NCBI RefSeq assembly: GCF_902506165.1
Contig: NZ_LR733817.1
Coordinates: 2,387,408-2,451,407, forward strand
DNA: 64,000 nt
Direction: 5' to 3'
Origin: Bosea sp. 29B
GTDB lineage: Bacteria; Pseudomonadota; Alphaproteobacteria; Rhizobiales; Beijerinckiaceae
The notes beneath the pieces were generated by a model. It saw nothing but the letters and a program-made list of their open reading frames with translations. It made no database searches and was not told where the DNA came from. Positions within the stretch are counted from its first letter, which is position 1; the number at the start of each line of letters is the position of its first letter. Positions 57,057 through 64,000 of this stretch are shown in pieces. The position numbers were made by a program, and so were the translations under genes.

Positions 57057-58945
57057 CGGGCGGGCTCCGGCGTGGCGGCGACAGGCGGAGCGGGCTCGGC
57101 CTCGCGGCGCCTTTCCGCGAAGGCCAGCGCCGTGCCGACGAGGCCGCGCGGGAACAGGATGACGAGCAGCACGATCGAGGCGCCCAAGACGAAGCGCCAG
57201 TACATCGTCGCCTTCATCAGCTGCTCCTGCAGGCCCATATAGGCGAAGGCGCCGACGATCGGGCCCGAGACGGTCTGGACACCGCCGAGCAGCACCATCA
57301 GGAGTCCATCGACCGAACGCGGGATCGCCATATAGGTCGGGAAGACCGAGCCTTTGAAGAAGGCGAAGAGGGCGCCGGCGATGCCGGCCGCGATCGCGGC
57401 TATGATGAAGGCGAGCCACTGGATCCGCATCACCGGCAGGCCGATCGCTTCGGCCCGCAGCGGGCTGTCGCGCCCGGCTCGCAAGGCATAGCCGAAGGGC
57501 GCGAAGACGACGACGCGAAGGCAGAGGATCGCGGCGACGCAGATCGCCAGCGCGAGATAATAATAGACCAGCTTCGAGCTCGCCCAGGCCGCCGGCCAGA
57601 CACCCAGGATGCCGTTGTCGCCGCCGGTGAGGTCGACCCATTGGAAGGCGGTCGCCCAGGCGATCTGGGCGAAGGCGAGCGTCAGCATGGCCAAGTAGAC
57701 GCCCGATAGCCGCACGCAGAACCAGCCGAAGACGACGCCGGCGATGCCGGCGAGGAAGGGTGCGAAGGCGAGCGCCGGCACCATCGGCATGCCCAGCCAT
57801 TTCACCGCCAGCGCCGCGCCATAGGCCCCTAGGCCGAAATAGGCGGCGTGGCCGAAGGAGGCCATGCCGCCCGGGCCCATCATGAAGTGCAGCGACGCGG
57901 CGAACAGCGCGAAGATCGAGAGCTCGGTCAGTGTCAGCAGCCAGTGGTCGGCGACGATGAAGGGCGCGAGCAGCAGCACGGCAAGCGCGGCCAGCCCGAT
58001 CAGCTTGACGTTGGCACTGGCGGGCAGCAGCAGCGGCTCGACCGGGCCATGCGCATGGGCACTGCCGACCGGGCGCTTGCCCATCAGCCCATAGGGCTTG
58101 ATCACCAGCACGACGGCCATCACCAGGAAGACCAGCACCAGCGTGATCTTCGGGAAGATCAGGATGCCGAAGGCGTGGATGATGCCGATCAGCACCGCGG
58201 CGAGATAGGCGCCGGTGACGCTGCCGAGCCCGCCGACGACCACGACGACGAAGGCCTCCGAGATCATCGAGAGGTCCATGTGCAGGTTCACCGCCTCGCG
58301 CGGCAACTGCAGTGCGCCGCCGAGCGCAGCAAGGCCGGCGCCGAAGGCGAAGACCGAGGTGAAGAGCAGGCGCTGGTTGACGCCGAGCGCGCCGACCATC
58401 TCGCGGTCCTGCGTCGCGGCCCGTACCAAAGTGCCCCAGCGCGTCTTCTGGAACAGGAACCAGAGCAGGCCGAGCATGATCGGCCCGACCACGATCAGGA
58501 AGAGCTCGTAGCTCGGGAAGCGGCTGTCCATCAGCACGACGAAGCTCTTGAAGCCGGGCGCGCGCGGGCCGAGCTTGTCCTCCGGCCCCCAGATGCCGAG
58601 CGCAATGTCCTGCACCATCAGCACGAGGCCGAAGGTCGCGAGCAGCTGGAACAGCTCCGGCGCCTGGTAGATCCGGCGCAAGATGACGATCTCGACGATG
58701 GCGCCGAGCGCCGCGACGATCAGCGCCGCCAGCAGCACCCCGCCCCAGAAGCCGAGCGCATCGGCCGGCCCGAAGCGCGTCACCAGCGTGAAGGCGAGAT
58801 AGGCGCCCAGCATGTAGAAGGAGCCATGCGCGAAGTTCACGATCCGCGTCACGCCGAAGATGATCGACAGCCCGCAGGCGACGAGGAAGAGCGACGAGGC
58901 CGAGGCCAGGCCGTTGAGCGTCTGCGCGAAGATCAGATCGATCAT
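57053..58945 (-). CDS. LivH-LivM fused permease
   Basis: A 630-residue membrane protein combining two permeases of branched-chain amino acid ABC transporters. Residues about 1-285 match LivH (LASASSLFLVACGLSIIFGVTRIVNFAHGSFYMLGAY, EMVGALGVNQRLLF). Residues about 320-600 match LivM (GPGGMASFGHAAYFGLGAYGAALA, GILGVWPAAW, PFGYALRAGRDSPLRAEAIGL). Normally they are separate genes. No stop or frameshift separates them. Confidence 0.92.
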   Translation of the reverse strand: MIDLIFAQTLNGLASASSLFLVACGLSIIFGVTRIVNFAHGSFYMLGAYLAFTLVTRFGPADALGFWGGVLLAALIVAALGAIVEIVILRRIYQAPELFQLLATFGLVLMVQDIALGIWGPEDKLGPRAPGFKSFVVLMDSRFPSYELFLIVVGPIMLGLLWFLFQKTRWGTLVRAATQDREMVGALGVNQRLLFTSVFAFGAGLAALGGALQLPREAVNLHMDLSMISEAFVVVVVGGLGSVTGAYLAAVLIGIIHAFGILIFPKITLVLVFLVMAVVLVIKPYGLMGKRPVGSAHAHGPVEPLLLPASANVKLIGLAALAVLLLAPFIVADHWLLTLTELSIFALFAASLHFMMGPGGMASFGHAAYFGLGAYGAALAVKWLGMPMVPALAFAPFLAGIAGVVFGWFCVRLSGVYLAMLTLAFAQIAWATAFQWVDLTGGDNGILGVWPAAWASSKLVYYYLALAICVAAILCLRVVVFAPFGYALRAGRDSPLRAEAIGLPVMRIQWLAFIIAAIAAGIAGALFAFFKGSVFPTYMAIPRSVDGLLMVLLGGVQTVSGPIVGAFAYMGLQEQLMKATMYWRFVLGASIVLLVILFPRGLVGTALAFAERRREAEPAPPVAATPEPAR

Positions 58946-59050
58946 GCGAGGTCCCGTCGAAATAACCGAAAAAGGGCACAATCCTCCCGCGGCCGCAGCG
59001 GGGCGCTGCGGCCGGGTATCCTAGTCTAGATCAGGTCGAACTCCGGCGCT

Positions 59051-60259
59051 TCAGCCCGCCGGGCGAAGCGTCTTCACCTCTGCATCCGAAGGCAGGTACT
59101 TGGCGCCGTCGGCATAGCGCCAGTCGACCATGACGCCCTTGCCATCCTTGACCGCGGTCTTGCCGACATAGGCGCCGAGCGTCGACTGATGGTCGGAGGC
59201 GCGGAACTCCACCGGGCCGAAGGCCGAGGTGAACTTCAGCCCCTTCATGGCGTCGATGAGCTTCTCGTTGTCGGTCGTGCCCGCCTTGGCGATGCCGGCA
59301 GCGATGGCGTTCATGGTGTCGAAGCCGACCACCGAGCCGAGCCGGGGATAGTCGTTGTACTTCGCCTTGTAGGCATCGCGGAACTTGACGTGGTCCGGCG
59401 TCTGGATGTCGGCGTGCGGATAGCCGGTGACGATCCAGCCGACCGGCGTCTCGGCGCCGAGCGGATCGAGATATTCCGGCTCGCCGGTCAGCATCGAGAC
59501 GACCGTACGGCCTTCGAACAGGCCGCGGGTATTGCCCTGGCGCACGAAGTTCGAGAGATCGGCCGCAAAGGTGACGTTGAAGATCGCATCGGGCTTGGCG
59601 GCTTCGAGCGCCTGCACGGTCGCGCCGGCATCGATGCGGCCGAGCGCCGGGAATTGCTCGGCGACGAACTCGACGTCGGGCTTGGCCTTCTTCAGCAGTT
59701 CCTTGAACCACTTCACCGCCGACTGGCCGTATTCGTAGTTGGGCGCCACGAGCGCCCACTTCTTCGCCGGGAGCTTGGCCGCTTCCTCGACCAGCATCGC
59801 CGCCTGCATGTAGGTCGAGGGCCGCAGGCGGAAGGTGTAGCGGTTGCCCTTGGCCCAGACGATCGCGTCCGAGAGCGGCTCGGAGGCGACGTAGAGCCGC
59901 TTGTTCTGCAGGGCGTAGTCGGCGATGGCGAGGCCGACATTGGAGAGGAAGCCGCCCGAGAGCAGGTCGACCTTCTCGGCGTTGATCAGCTCGCCGGCGA
60001 GCCGCACCGAATCTTCGGGCTTGCCGGCATCGTCGCGGAACAGCGTCTCGACCTTGCGGCCGAGCACCCCGCCGGCGGCGTTGACCTGCTCCAGTGCCAG
60101 TTCCCAGCCCTGGCGATAGGGCTTCAGGAAGGCCGGCTGCGAGGTGTAGCTGTTGATCTCGCCGATCTTGATCGGCGCGCCTTGGGCGCGCAGCAGAGAC
60201 GGCGTGGCCAGCGCGACGGCGCCGAGCGCAGCTCCGCTGACGAATTGGCGACGGTCCAT
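59051..60259 (-). CDS. Liv-type ABC transporter substrate-binding protein
   Basis: A 402-residue periplasmic-binding protein of the LivK/branched-chain-amino-acid-like family. The N terminus MDRRQFVSGAALGAVALATP is a Tat-type signal, unlike most LivK proteins, so it is probably exported folded. Fold signature GEINSYTSQPAF, EQVNAAGGVLGRKVETLFRDDAG, GFLSNVGLAIADYA. Ligand unknown; the asparaginase and keto reductase genes upstream suggest an amide or amino acid. Confidence 0.88.
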   Translation of the reverse strand: MDRRQFVSGAALGAVALATPSLLRAQGAPIKIGEINSYTSQPAFLKPYRQGWELALEQVNAAGGVLGRKVETLFRDDAGKPEDSVRLAGELINAEKVDLLSGGFLSNVGLAIADYALQNKRLYVASEPLSDAIVWAKGNRYTFRLRPSTYMQAAMLVEEAAKLPAKKWALVAPNYEYGQSAVKWFKELLKKAKPDVEFVAEQFPALGRIDAGATVQALEAAKPDAIFNVTFAADLSNFVRQGNTRGLFEGRTVVSMLTGEPEYLDPLGAETPVGWIVTGYPHADIQTPDHVKFRDAYKAKYNDYPRLGSVVGFDTMNAIAAGIAKAGTTDNEKLIDAMKGLKFTSAFGPVEFRASDHQSTLGAYVGKTAVKDGKGVMVDWRYADGAKYLPSDAEVKTLRPAG

Positions 60260-60332
60260 TCGGTGGCTCTCCCGTTGATCGCTCGTCTTACGCATCCACA
60301 GCCCCTCGCTGCGCGATTTCCTACCCTAGGCC

Positions 60333-60345
60333 AGTGCAACGCACT
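60333..60345. promoter_or_regulatory. Palindrome in the liv promoter region
   Basis: AGTGC AAC GCACT, a perfect 5-base dyad with 3-base spacer, about 75 bases upstream of the binding protein gene. Next to it, GTTTGTATGCGTATGAAT (60369-60386) loosely resembles the GTATAC-type sites at 33773 and 35291. Either could be an operator. Confidence 0.4.
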
Positions 60346-60463
60346 GCAACAAGCCAGGGTGGAAATTCGTTTGTATGCGTATGAATTCTCGACCGGGGAT
60401 TTTGGTTTGTCAATCATTCAAAACTGGACCGGCGTGCCTCTTGGGTAGGCAGGCCGCGACGGC

Positions 60464-61219
60464 TCAGGATCGCCCGCCATCGACCGAGAGAATCTGGCCG
60501 GTCACCCAGCTTGCCTGCTCGGACAGGAAGAACAGGCTGGCATGGGCGATATCCTCGGATGTGCCGAGCCGGCGAGTGTGGATGCTCTCGATCAGCCGCT
60601 TCTGGCCGTCCGGGCCATAGGATTCCCATTGCCGTTCGGTCGCCGGGTTGGAACGCACGAAGCCGGGTGCGACCGAGTTCACGGTGATACCGTGTGGGCC
60701 GAATTCCCAGGCGAGCTGCCTGGTCAGCCCGACCAGCGCGTGCTTGGCGCTGGCATAAGCCTGGATGCCGGTCAGGCTCGGGCGCAGGCCGGCGCCGGAG
60801 GAAATGTTGACGATGCGGCCATATCCGGCCTGCTTCATCGCCGGGGCGACGGCTTGCGAGAGGAAGAAGGCGGCGTCGACATTGGCGGCGAAGACGGCGC
60901 GCCAGTCGCTCTCGGAGATCTCCTCGATCGGCCGGCCGACCTGGCCGCGCACGCCGCCGGCTGCATTGACCAGCAGGTCGAGCCGGCCCTCGCTAGCAAG
61001 CAGCTTGCCCACCAGCTCCTTCGTCGCCTCCGGGCTGCCGAGATCGGCGACATGGGCGCTTGCGCCGAGCGCTTCTGCGCTGGCGGCGACGCCGTCGGCA
61101 TCGAGATCGGCGAGGTGGACCTTCGCGCCGGCCTCGGCCAGCGCGGCGGCGATGGCGCGGCCGATGCCCTGGGCTGCGCCGGTAACGAGGGCTACGCGGT
61201 TGTCGAAGCGGATCTGCAT
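60464..61219 (-). CDS. SDR-family oxidoreductase
   Basis: A 251-residue classical SDR. Cofactor motif TGAAQGIG (13-20), Asp38-Leu-Asp for NAD, and Tyr155/Lys159 in YASAK; C terminus ends LSVDGGRS. Similar to FabG or 3-hydroxyacid dehydrogenases. Its start overlaps the previous gene by 28 bases, so co-translated. Confidence 0.9.
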   Translation of the reverse strand: MQIRFDNRVALVTGAAQGIGRAIAAALAEAGAKVHLADLDADGVAASAEALGASAHVADLGSPEATKELVGKLLASEGRLDLLVNAAGGVRGQVGRPIEEISESDWRAVFAANVDAAFFLSQAVAPAMKQAGYGRIVNISSGAGLRPSLTGIQAYASAKHALVGLTRQLAWEFGPHGITVNSVAPGFVRSNPATERQWESYGPDGQKRLIESIHTRRLGTSEDIAHASLFFLSEQASWVTGQILSVDGGRS

Positions 61220-62232
61220 TGCTCGATCAGGACCTTCAGCGTGTCCGGGGACATCGGGCGGCGGCCCTCCTCGATGTCCTGAATCAGGGATACCAACAGT
61301 TCCAGGGCCGGCGTGGCCACGCCGACCTCGCGGCCGAGCCGCGAGATGATGCCGATCTGCGCCTGGCCTTCGGTCTTGCGCTTGCGCACGGCAAGATCGC
61401 GCCAGATTCCGGAATGGGTCTTGGCCGTCTTCGAGGTGTAGTCGGCGAGCCAGGCGATCGTTTCGACCTGCGGACCTTCCGGCGCGCCCGGCGCGAACAC
61501 GGCGGGGTCGAATGCGCCGAAGCCGAGCGAGGTGACGCCGCGCGCCGCCGCGACCGCGCCGACCTCGCGCCCGAGCACCAGCCAGACCGGCAACCGCTGC
61601 GGATCGGCGAAGTTCGCCGACATCGAATCATTGGTCAGGGCTGTCCCGAACAGCATCGCGCCATAGGCGAGCTTGCCCCAGAGATAGCCGTAGATGTTGT
61701 CGGTCAGGATGGCGTCCGGCTCGAACAGCGCGAGCAGCCTGTGCATCTCGCGCACCCGCTCCGTCATCGCTCCATCGAGCTCGCCGACGACCACTGCGCC
61801 GCGATTGCCGTAGAGGATCTCTCCCGGCCCATGCCAGTCGGCGCCGAAATTGACGAAGCAACCCATGGTCCGCTCTTCGCCGACCGCCTTGGCGATGGTG
61901 ATCTCGTTGAGCCCGTTCTGGGCCGAGAGCACGAAGCCGCCGGCGGCGAGATGCGGCTTCAGGGCGGCAAGCGCAGCCTCGGTGGCGCCAGCCTTCACCG
62001 CCAGCACGATGCGCGAATAGGTTCCGGTCAATTCCTGCGGCGTCACCGCCGGCACGATCTGCCGGAACTCCTCGACCGGACCGGTGATCGATAGCCCCGA
62101 CGTTCGGCAGGCCTCGACATGCTTCGCGACGATGTCGACCAGCAGCACCGGTACGCCGGCCCTTGCCCAATAGGCGCCGAGCGTGCCGCCGATCGCGCCG
62201 GCGCCCCAGATCAGGATGGGTTCGCTGCTCAT
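61192..62232 (-). CDS. Ketopantoate reductase-like protein
   Basis: A 346-residue protein of the PanE/ApbA family: GAGAIGG at 10-16 and SAQNGLNEITIAKAVGEERTMGC with the central catalytic Lys in LVLGREVGAV or YLWGKLAYG. The C-terminal domain contains LLVSLIQDIEEGRRPMS. PanE reduces 2-dehydropantoate, but catabolic branches act on other 2-keto acids, and its setting here with an SDR and asparaginase suggests such a role. Confidence 0.85.
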   Translation of the reverse strand: MSSEPILIWGAGAIGGTLGAYWARAGVPVLLVDIVAKHVEACRTSGLSITGPVEEFRQIVPAVTPQELTGTYSRIVLAVKAGATEAALAALKPHLAAGGFVLSAQNGLNEITIAKAVGEERTMGCFVNFGADWHGPGEILYGNRGAVVVGELDGAMTERVREMHRLLALFEPDAILTDNIYGYLWGKLAYGAMLFGTALTNDSMSANFADPQRLPVWLVLGREVGAVAAARGVTSLGFGAFDPAVFAPGAPEGPQVETIAWLADYTSKTAKTHSGIWRDLAVRKRKTEGQAQIGIISRLGREVGVATPALELLVSLIQDIEEGRRPMSPDTLKVLIEQCRSASTTA

Positions 62233-63176
62233 GCCTGCCCCATCACCTCGACATCGGCATGGGTTGCGACATGGACGAGCCCGTCCGGCGTCACCCAGCC
62301 GCGATACATGCCCTCGGAATTATAGGGCGCGACGATGGTTCCATCGGCGCCGACGGCGACGAGTCCAGCTCCGATCTTGTGTGCGGTGAGCTCGGCGATG
62401 GCGCGGTCGGCCGCATCCTTCAGCGAGAGGCCGGCATAGCCGACCAGCGACGCGATCTCGTGGCCGACGCAATAGCGGATGAAGAACTCGCCCTTGCCGG
62501 TGCCCGAAACTGCGCAGCGCCCATCGCGGGCATAGGTGCCGGCGCCGATGATCGGGGAATCGCCGACGCGGCCCGGAGGCTTGTTGGTGTAGCCGCCGGT
62601 CGAGGTCGCGGCGGCGAGGTGGCCATGGGAGTCGCACGCGACCGCGCCGACCGTGCCGTGCTTCTCGGCCTCGCTCGCTTCGTCGGCAGTGCCGACGAGC
62701 TCGCGGATCTTCATCGAAGCGAGGTTCTTGCGCCGCCGCTCCGTCGAGAAATACTCGTTCTCGACCATGTCGAGACCCTCGGTCTGGGCGAAGGCGTCGC
62801 CGGCCGGGCCGCTCAGCAAGAGCGGATCGCCGCGATGCATCAGCGCCTTGGCGGCGCTGACCGGGTTGCGGATGCGCTTGACCGCGCAGAGCGCGCCGGC
62901 GGCCAGCGTCGAGCCATCCATGATCGAGGCGTCGAGCTCGTGCTCGCCATCGGCATTGAAGGCAGCGCCATGGCCGGCGTTGAAATGAACGGAATCCTCC
63001 ATCACCAGCACGGAGGCCTCGACCGCGTCGACTGCGCTTCCGCCCTTGGCGAGGACCGCCCAGCCGGCACGCAGCGATTTGGCGAGATGGGCCTTGGCCT
63101 CCGCCCATTCGGCGTCGGTCATCTCGGCCTTGGGCAAGGTGCCGCAGCCGCCATGGATGGCGAGAGCGATGGTCAT
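62229..63176 (-). CDS. Isoaspartyl peptidase/L-asparaginase
   Basis: A 315-residue N-terminal-nucleophile (Ntn) hydrolase that autocleaves. The nucleophile is Thr175 in EKHGTVGAVA; supporting residues are in GRVGDSPIIGAGTY and GTGKGEFF. It hydrolyses isoaspartyl dipeptides or asparagine. The stop overlaps the next gene's start (ATGA), and the RIME repeat precedes it. Confidence 0.92.
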   Translation of the reverse strand: MTIALAIHGGCGTLPKAEMTDAEWAEAKAHLAKSLRAGWAVLAKGGSAVDAVEASVLVMEDSVHFNAGHGAAFNADGEHELDASIMDGSTLAAGALCAVKRIRNPVSAAKALMHRGDPLLLSGPAGDAFAQTEGLDMVENEYFSTERRRKNLASMKIRELVGTADEASEAEKHGTVGAVACDSHGHLAAATSTGGYTNKPPGRVGDSPIIGAGTYARDGRCAVSGTGKGEFFIRYCVGHEIASLVGYAGLSLKDAADRAIAELTAHKIGAGLVAVGADGTIVAPYNSEGMYRGWVTPDGLVHVATHADVEVMGQA

Positions 63177-63198
63177 GATGAAATCCTCAGGTGCAATC

Positions 63199-63339
63199 CC
63201 TTCTCCCCTCGGGGGAGAAGGTGGCAGCGCGCAGCGCTGACGGATGAGGGAAGGACAGGCAAGTCGGCTGCCGCCTCACCCGGTCGCACTGCCCTCATCC
63301 GTCTGCTTCGCAGACACCTTCTCCCCCGAGGGGAGAAGG
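63199..63339. repeat. RIME-like palindromic element, copy 2
   Basis: Bounded by CCTTCTCCCCTCG and CGAGGGGAGAAGG and again carrying GGTGGCAGCGCG(C/A)AGCGCTGACGG. Lies between the asparaginase gene and the binding-protein gene. Compare 49101-49236. Confidence 0.85.
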
Positions 63340-63349
63340 CAAAGGAGCC

Positions 63350-64000
63350 TCACTTCGCCGGCTTGATGTCCATCGCCAGCGTGTCCTCGTCGACGCGCGG
63401 GCGGATCGTCACCTTGGCCTTCTGCATCGCCCAGGCCGAGCCAACGGCGAGGATCGGCAGGCGCGGCCGGTCCTTGGCGACGATCGCGTTGGCCTGCGAG
63501 AGCAGGTCGTTGCGCTTGGCCTCGTCCATCTCGACGGCGGCATCCTCGATCAGCTTGTCGAGCTCGGCATTCTTGTAGGCGAGCACGTTGAAGGCGCCGA
63601 GCTTCTTGGCTGGGTCGTTCGAGTGTACCACCGAGGACAGCGTGTAGTTCGCCTCGCCCGTCAGCGTGCCCCAGCCCGACATCGACATCGAGAACTCGCC
63701 GCGCAGGCGCGCCGGGAAGAAGACGGCGCCGGGCTGGGCGTTGGCGTTCACCTCGATGCCGATGCGCGCCAGCATCTGCGCGATCGAGGTGCCAACCTGG
63801 CGGTCGCCCGGCAGACGGTCATTGGTGAAGGAGAACGAGACCTTGAAGCCGTTCGGGTAGCCGGCCTCCTCCATCAACTTCTTCGCCTTGGCGAGATCCG
63901 GCTTCAGCGGCGGCAGGCTCTTGTTGTAGCCAGCGATATCGGGCGTCACCAGCTGGTTGACCGGGGCGCCCAGGCCCTCCATCGCGATCTCGGCCAGCGC
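63350..64000 (-). CDS. ABC transporter substrate-binding protein, peptide type (partial)
   Basis: The C-terminal 216 residues of a periplasmic-binding protein of the dipeptide/oligopeptide (SBP_bac_5) family: LVTPDIAGYNKSLPPLKPDLAKAKKLMEEAGYPNG and GEFSMSMSGWGTLTGEANYTLSSV. The N terminus lies beyond the right edge. It probably feeds peptides to a dipeptide permease outside the window; an isoaspartyl peptidase downstream is in keeping with peptide use. Confidence 0.85.
   Translation of the reverse strand, partial: ALAEIAMEGLGAPVNQLVTPDIAGYNKSLPPLKPDLAKAKKLMEEAGYPNGFKVSFSFTNDRLPGDRQVGTSIAQMLARIGIEVNANAQPGAVFFPARLRGEFSMSMSGWGTLTGEANYTLSSVVHSNDPAKKLGAFNVLAYKNAELDKLIEDAAVEMDEAKRNDLLSQANAIVAKDRPRLPILAVGSAWAMQKAKVTIRPRVDEDTLAMDIKPAK

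Noticed and set aside
56295..58979. 894-codon open frame running through livHM
   Set aside because: Only its last 253 residues are LivG; the rest is arginine-rich frame-shifted reading of livHM.
60369..60386. Third GTATAC-type operator before the liv binding protein
   Set aside because: Half sites look alike but the spacing and central bases differ, so I do not count it as the same motif.

Overview
The window is GC-rich chromosomal DNA from a member of the Hyphomicrobiales (Rhizobiales), most like Bosea or a relative. This is inferred from the mix of protein families (Rhizobiales-type AccD without a full zinc ribbon, trp genes linked to accD-folC, a SAM-II riboswitch, many ABC uptake systems) and from several palindromic intergenic repeat families typical of the order. 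I see no tRNA, rRNA or CRISPR array.

Layout. 1-6 kb: a partial exported protein, an aldo/keto reductase, a P-loop ATPase, typA, and an Rrf2 regulator with a thioredoxin-reductase-like flavoprotein. 6-18 kb: a TAXI-type binding protein, trpF-trpB, a SIMPL protein, a second aldo/keto reductase, an alpha/beta hydrolase and a lipoprotein, then trpA-accD-folC on the other strand, a DUF488 protein, and a DMT permease with an acetamidase/formamidase. 18-27 kb: an AbrB-family membrane protein, two divergent exopolysaccharide genes, oxidoreductases, an allantoate/carbamoyl amidohydrolase, msrQ and a HAD phosphatase. 27-34 kb: a Tyr/Arg-rich small secreted protein, lepA, a NlpC/P60-like hydrolase, GNAT and MarR genes, and fpr and fdxA. 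34-39 kb: a catabolic block with an enamidase-like amidohydrolase and a NicA/NicB-type molybdenum hydroxylase fused to three haem c sites, pointing to nicotinate or a related N-heterocycle. 39-45 kb: SPW protein, phytase-like esterase, small proteins, a truncated MmeI-type restriction fragment, and uvrB.

45.4-48.5 kb is a conspicuous AT-rich island holding two genes on the minus strand: an unrecognised 285-residue protein and a UvrD-like SF1 helicase. It is the best candidate for an undescribed (possibly anti-phage) system. A roughly 600-base stretch of unexplained DNA and a palindromic repeat follow.

51.4-55.6 kb is a methionine-type ABC uptake operon (metN, metI, two metQ) preceded by a SAM-II-like riboswitch, a 22-codon leader ORF ending Met-Met-Cys-Cys-Cys-Arg-Arg, and two small unknown ORFs. 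55.6-64 kb holds a Liv-type amino-acid/amide ABC transporter with a natural LivH-LivM fusion. With it are an SDR, a ketopantoate-reductase-like protein, an isoaspartyl peptidase/asparaginase and a partial peptide-type binding protein, all on the minus strand and apparently one uptake/catabolic region.
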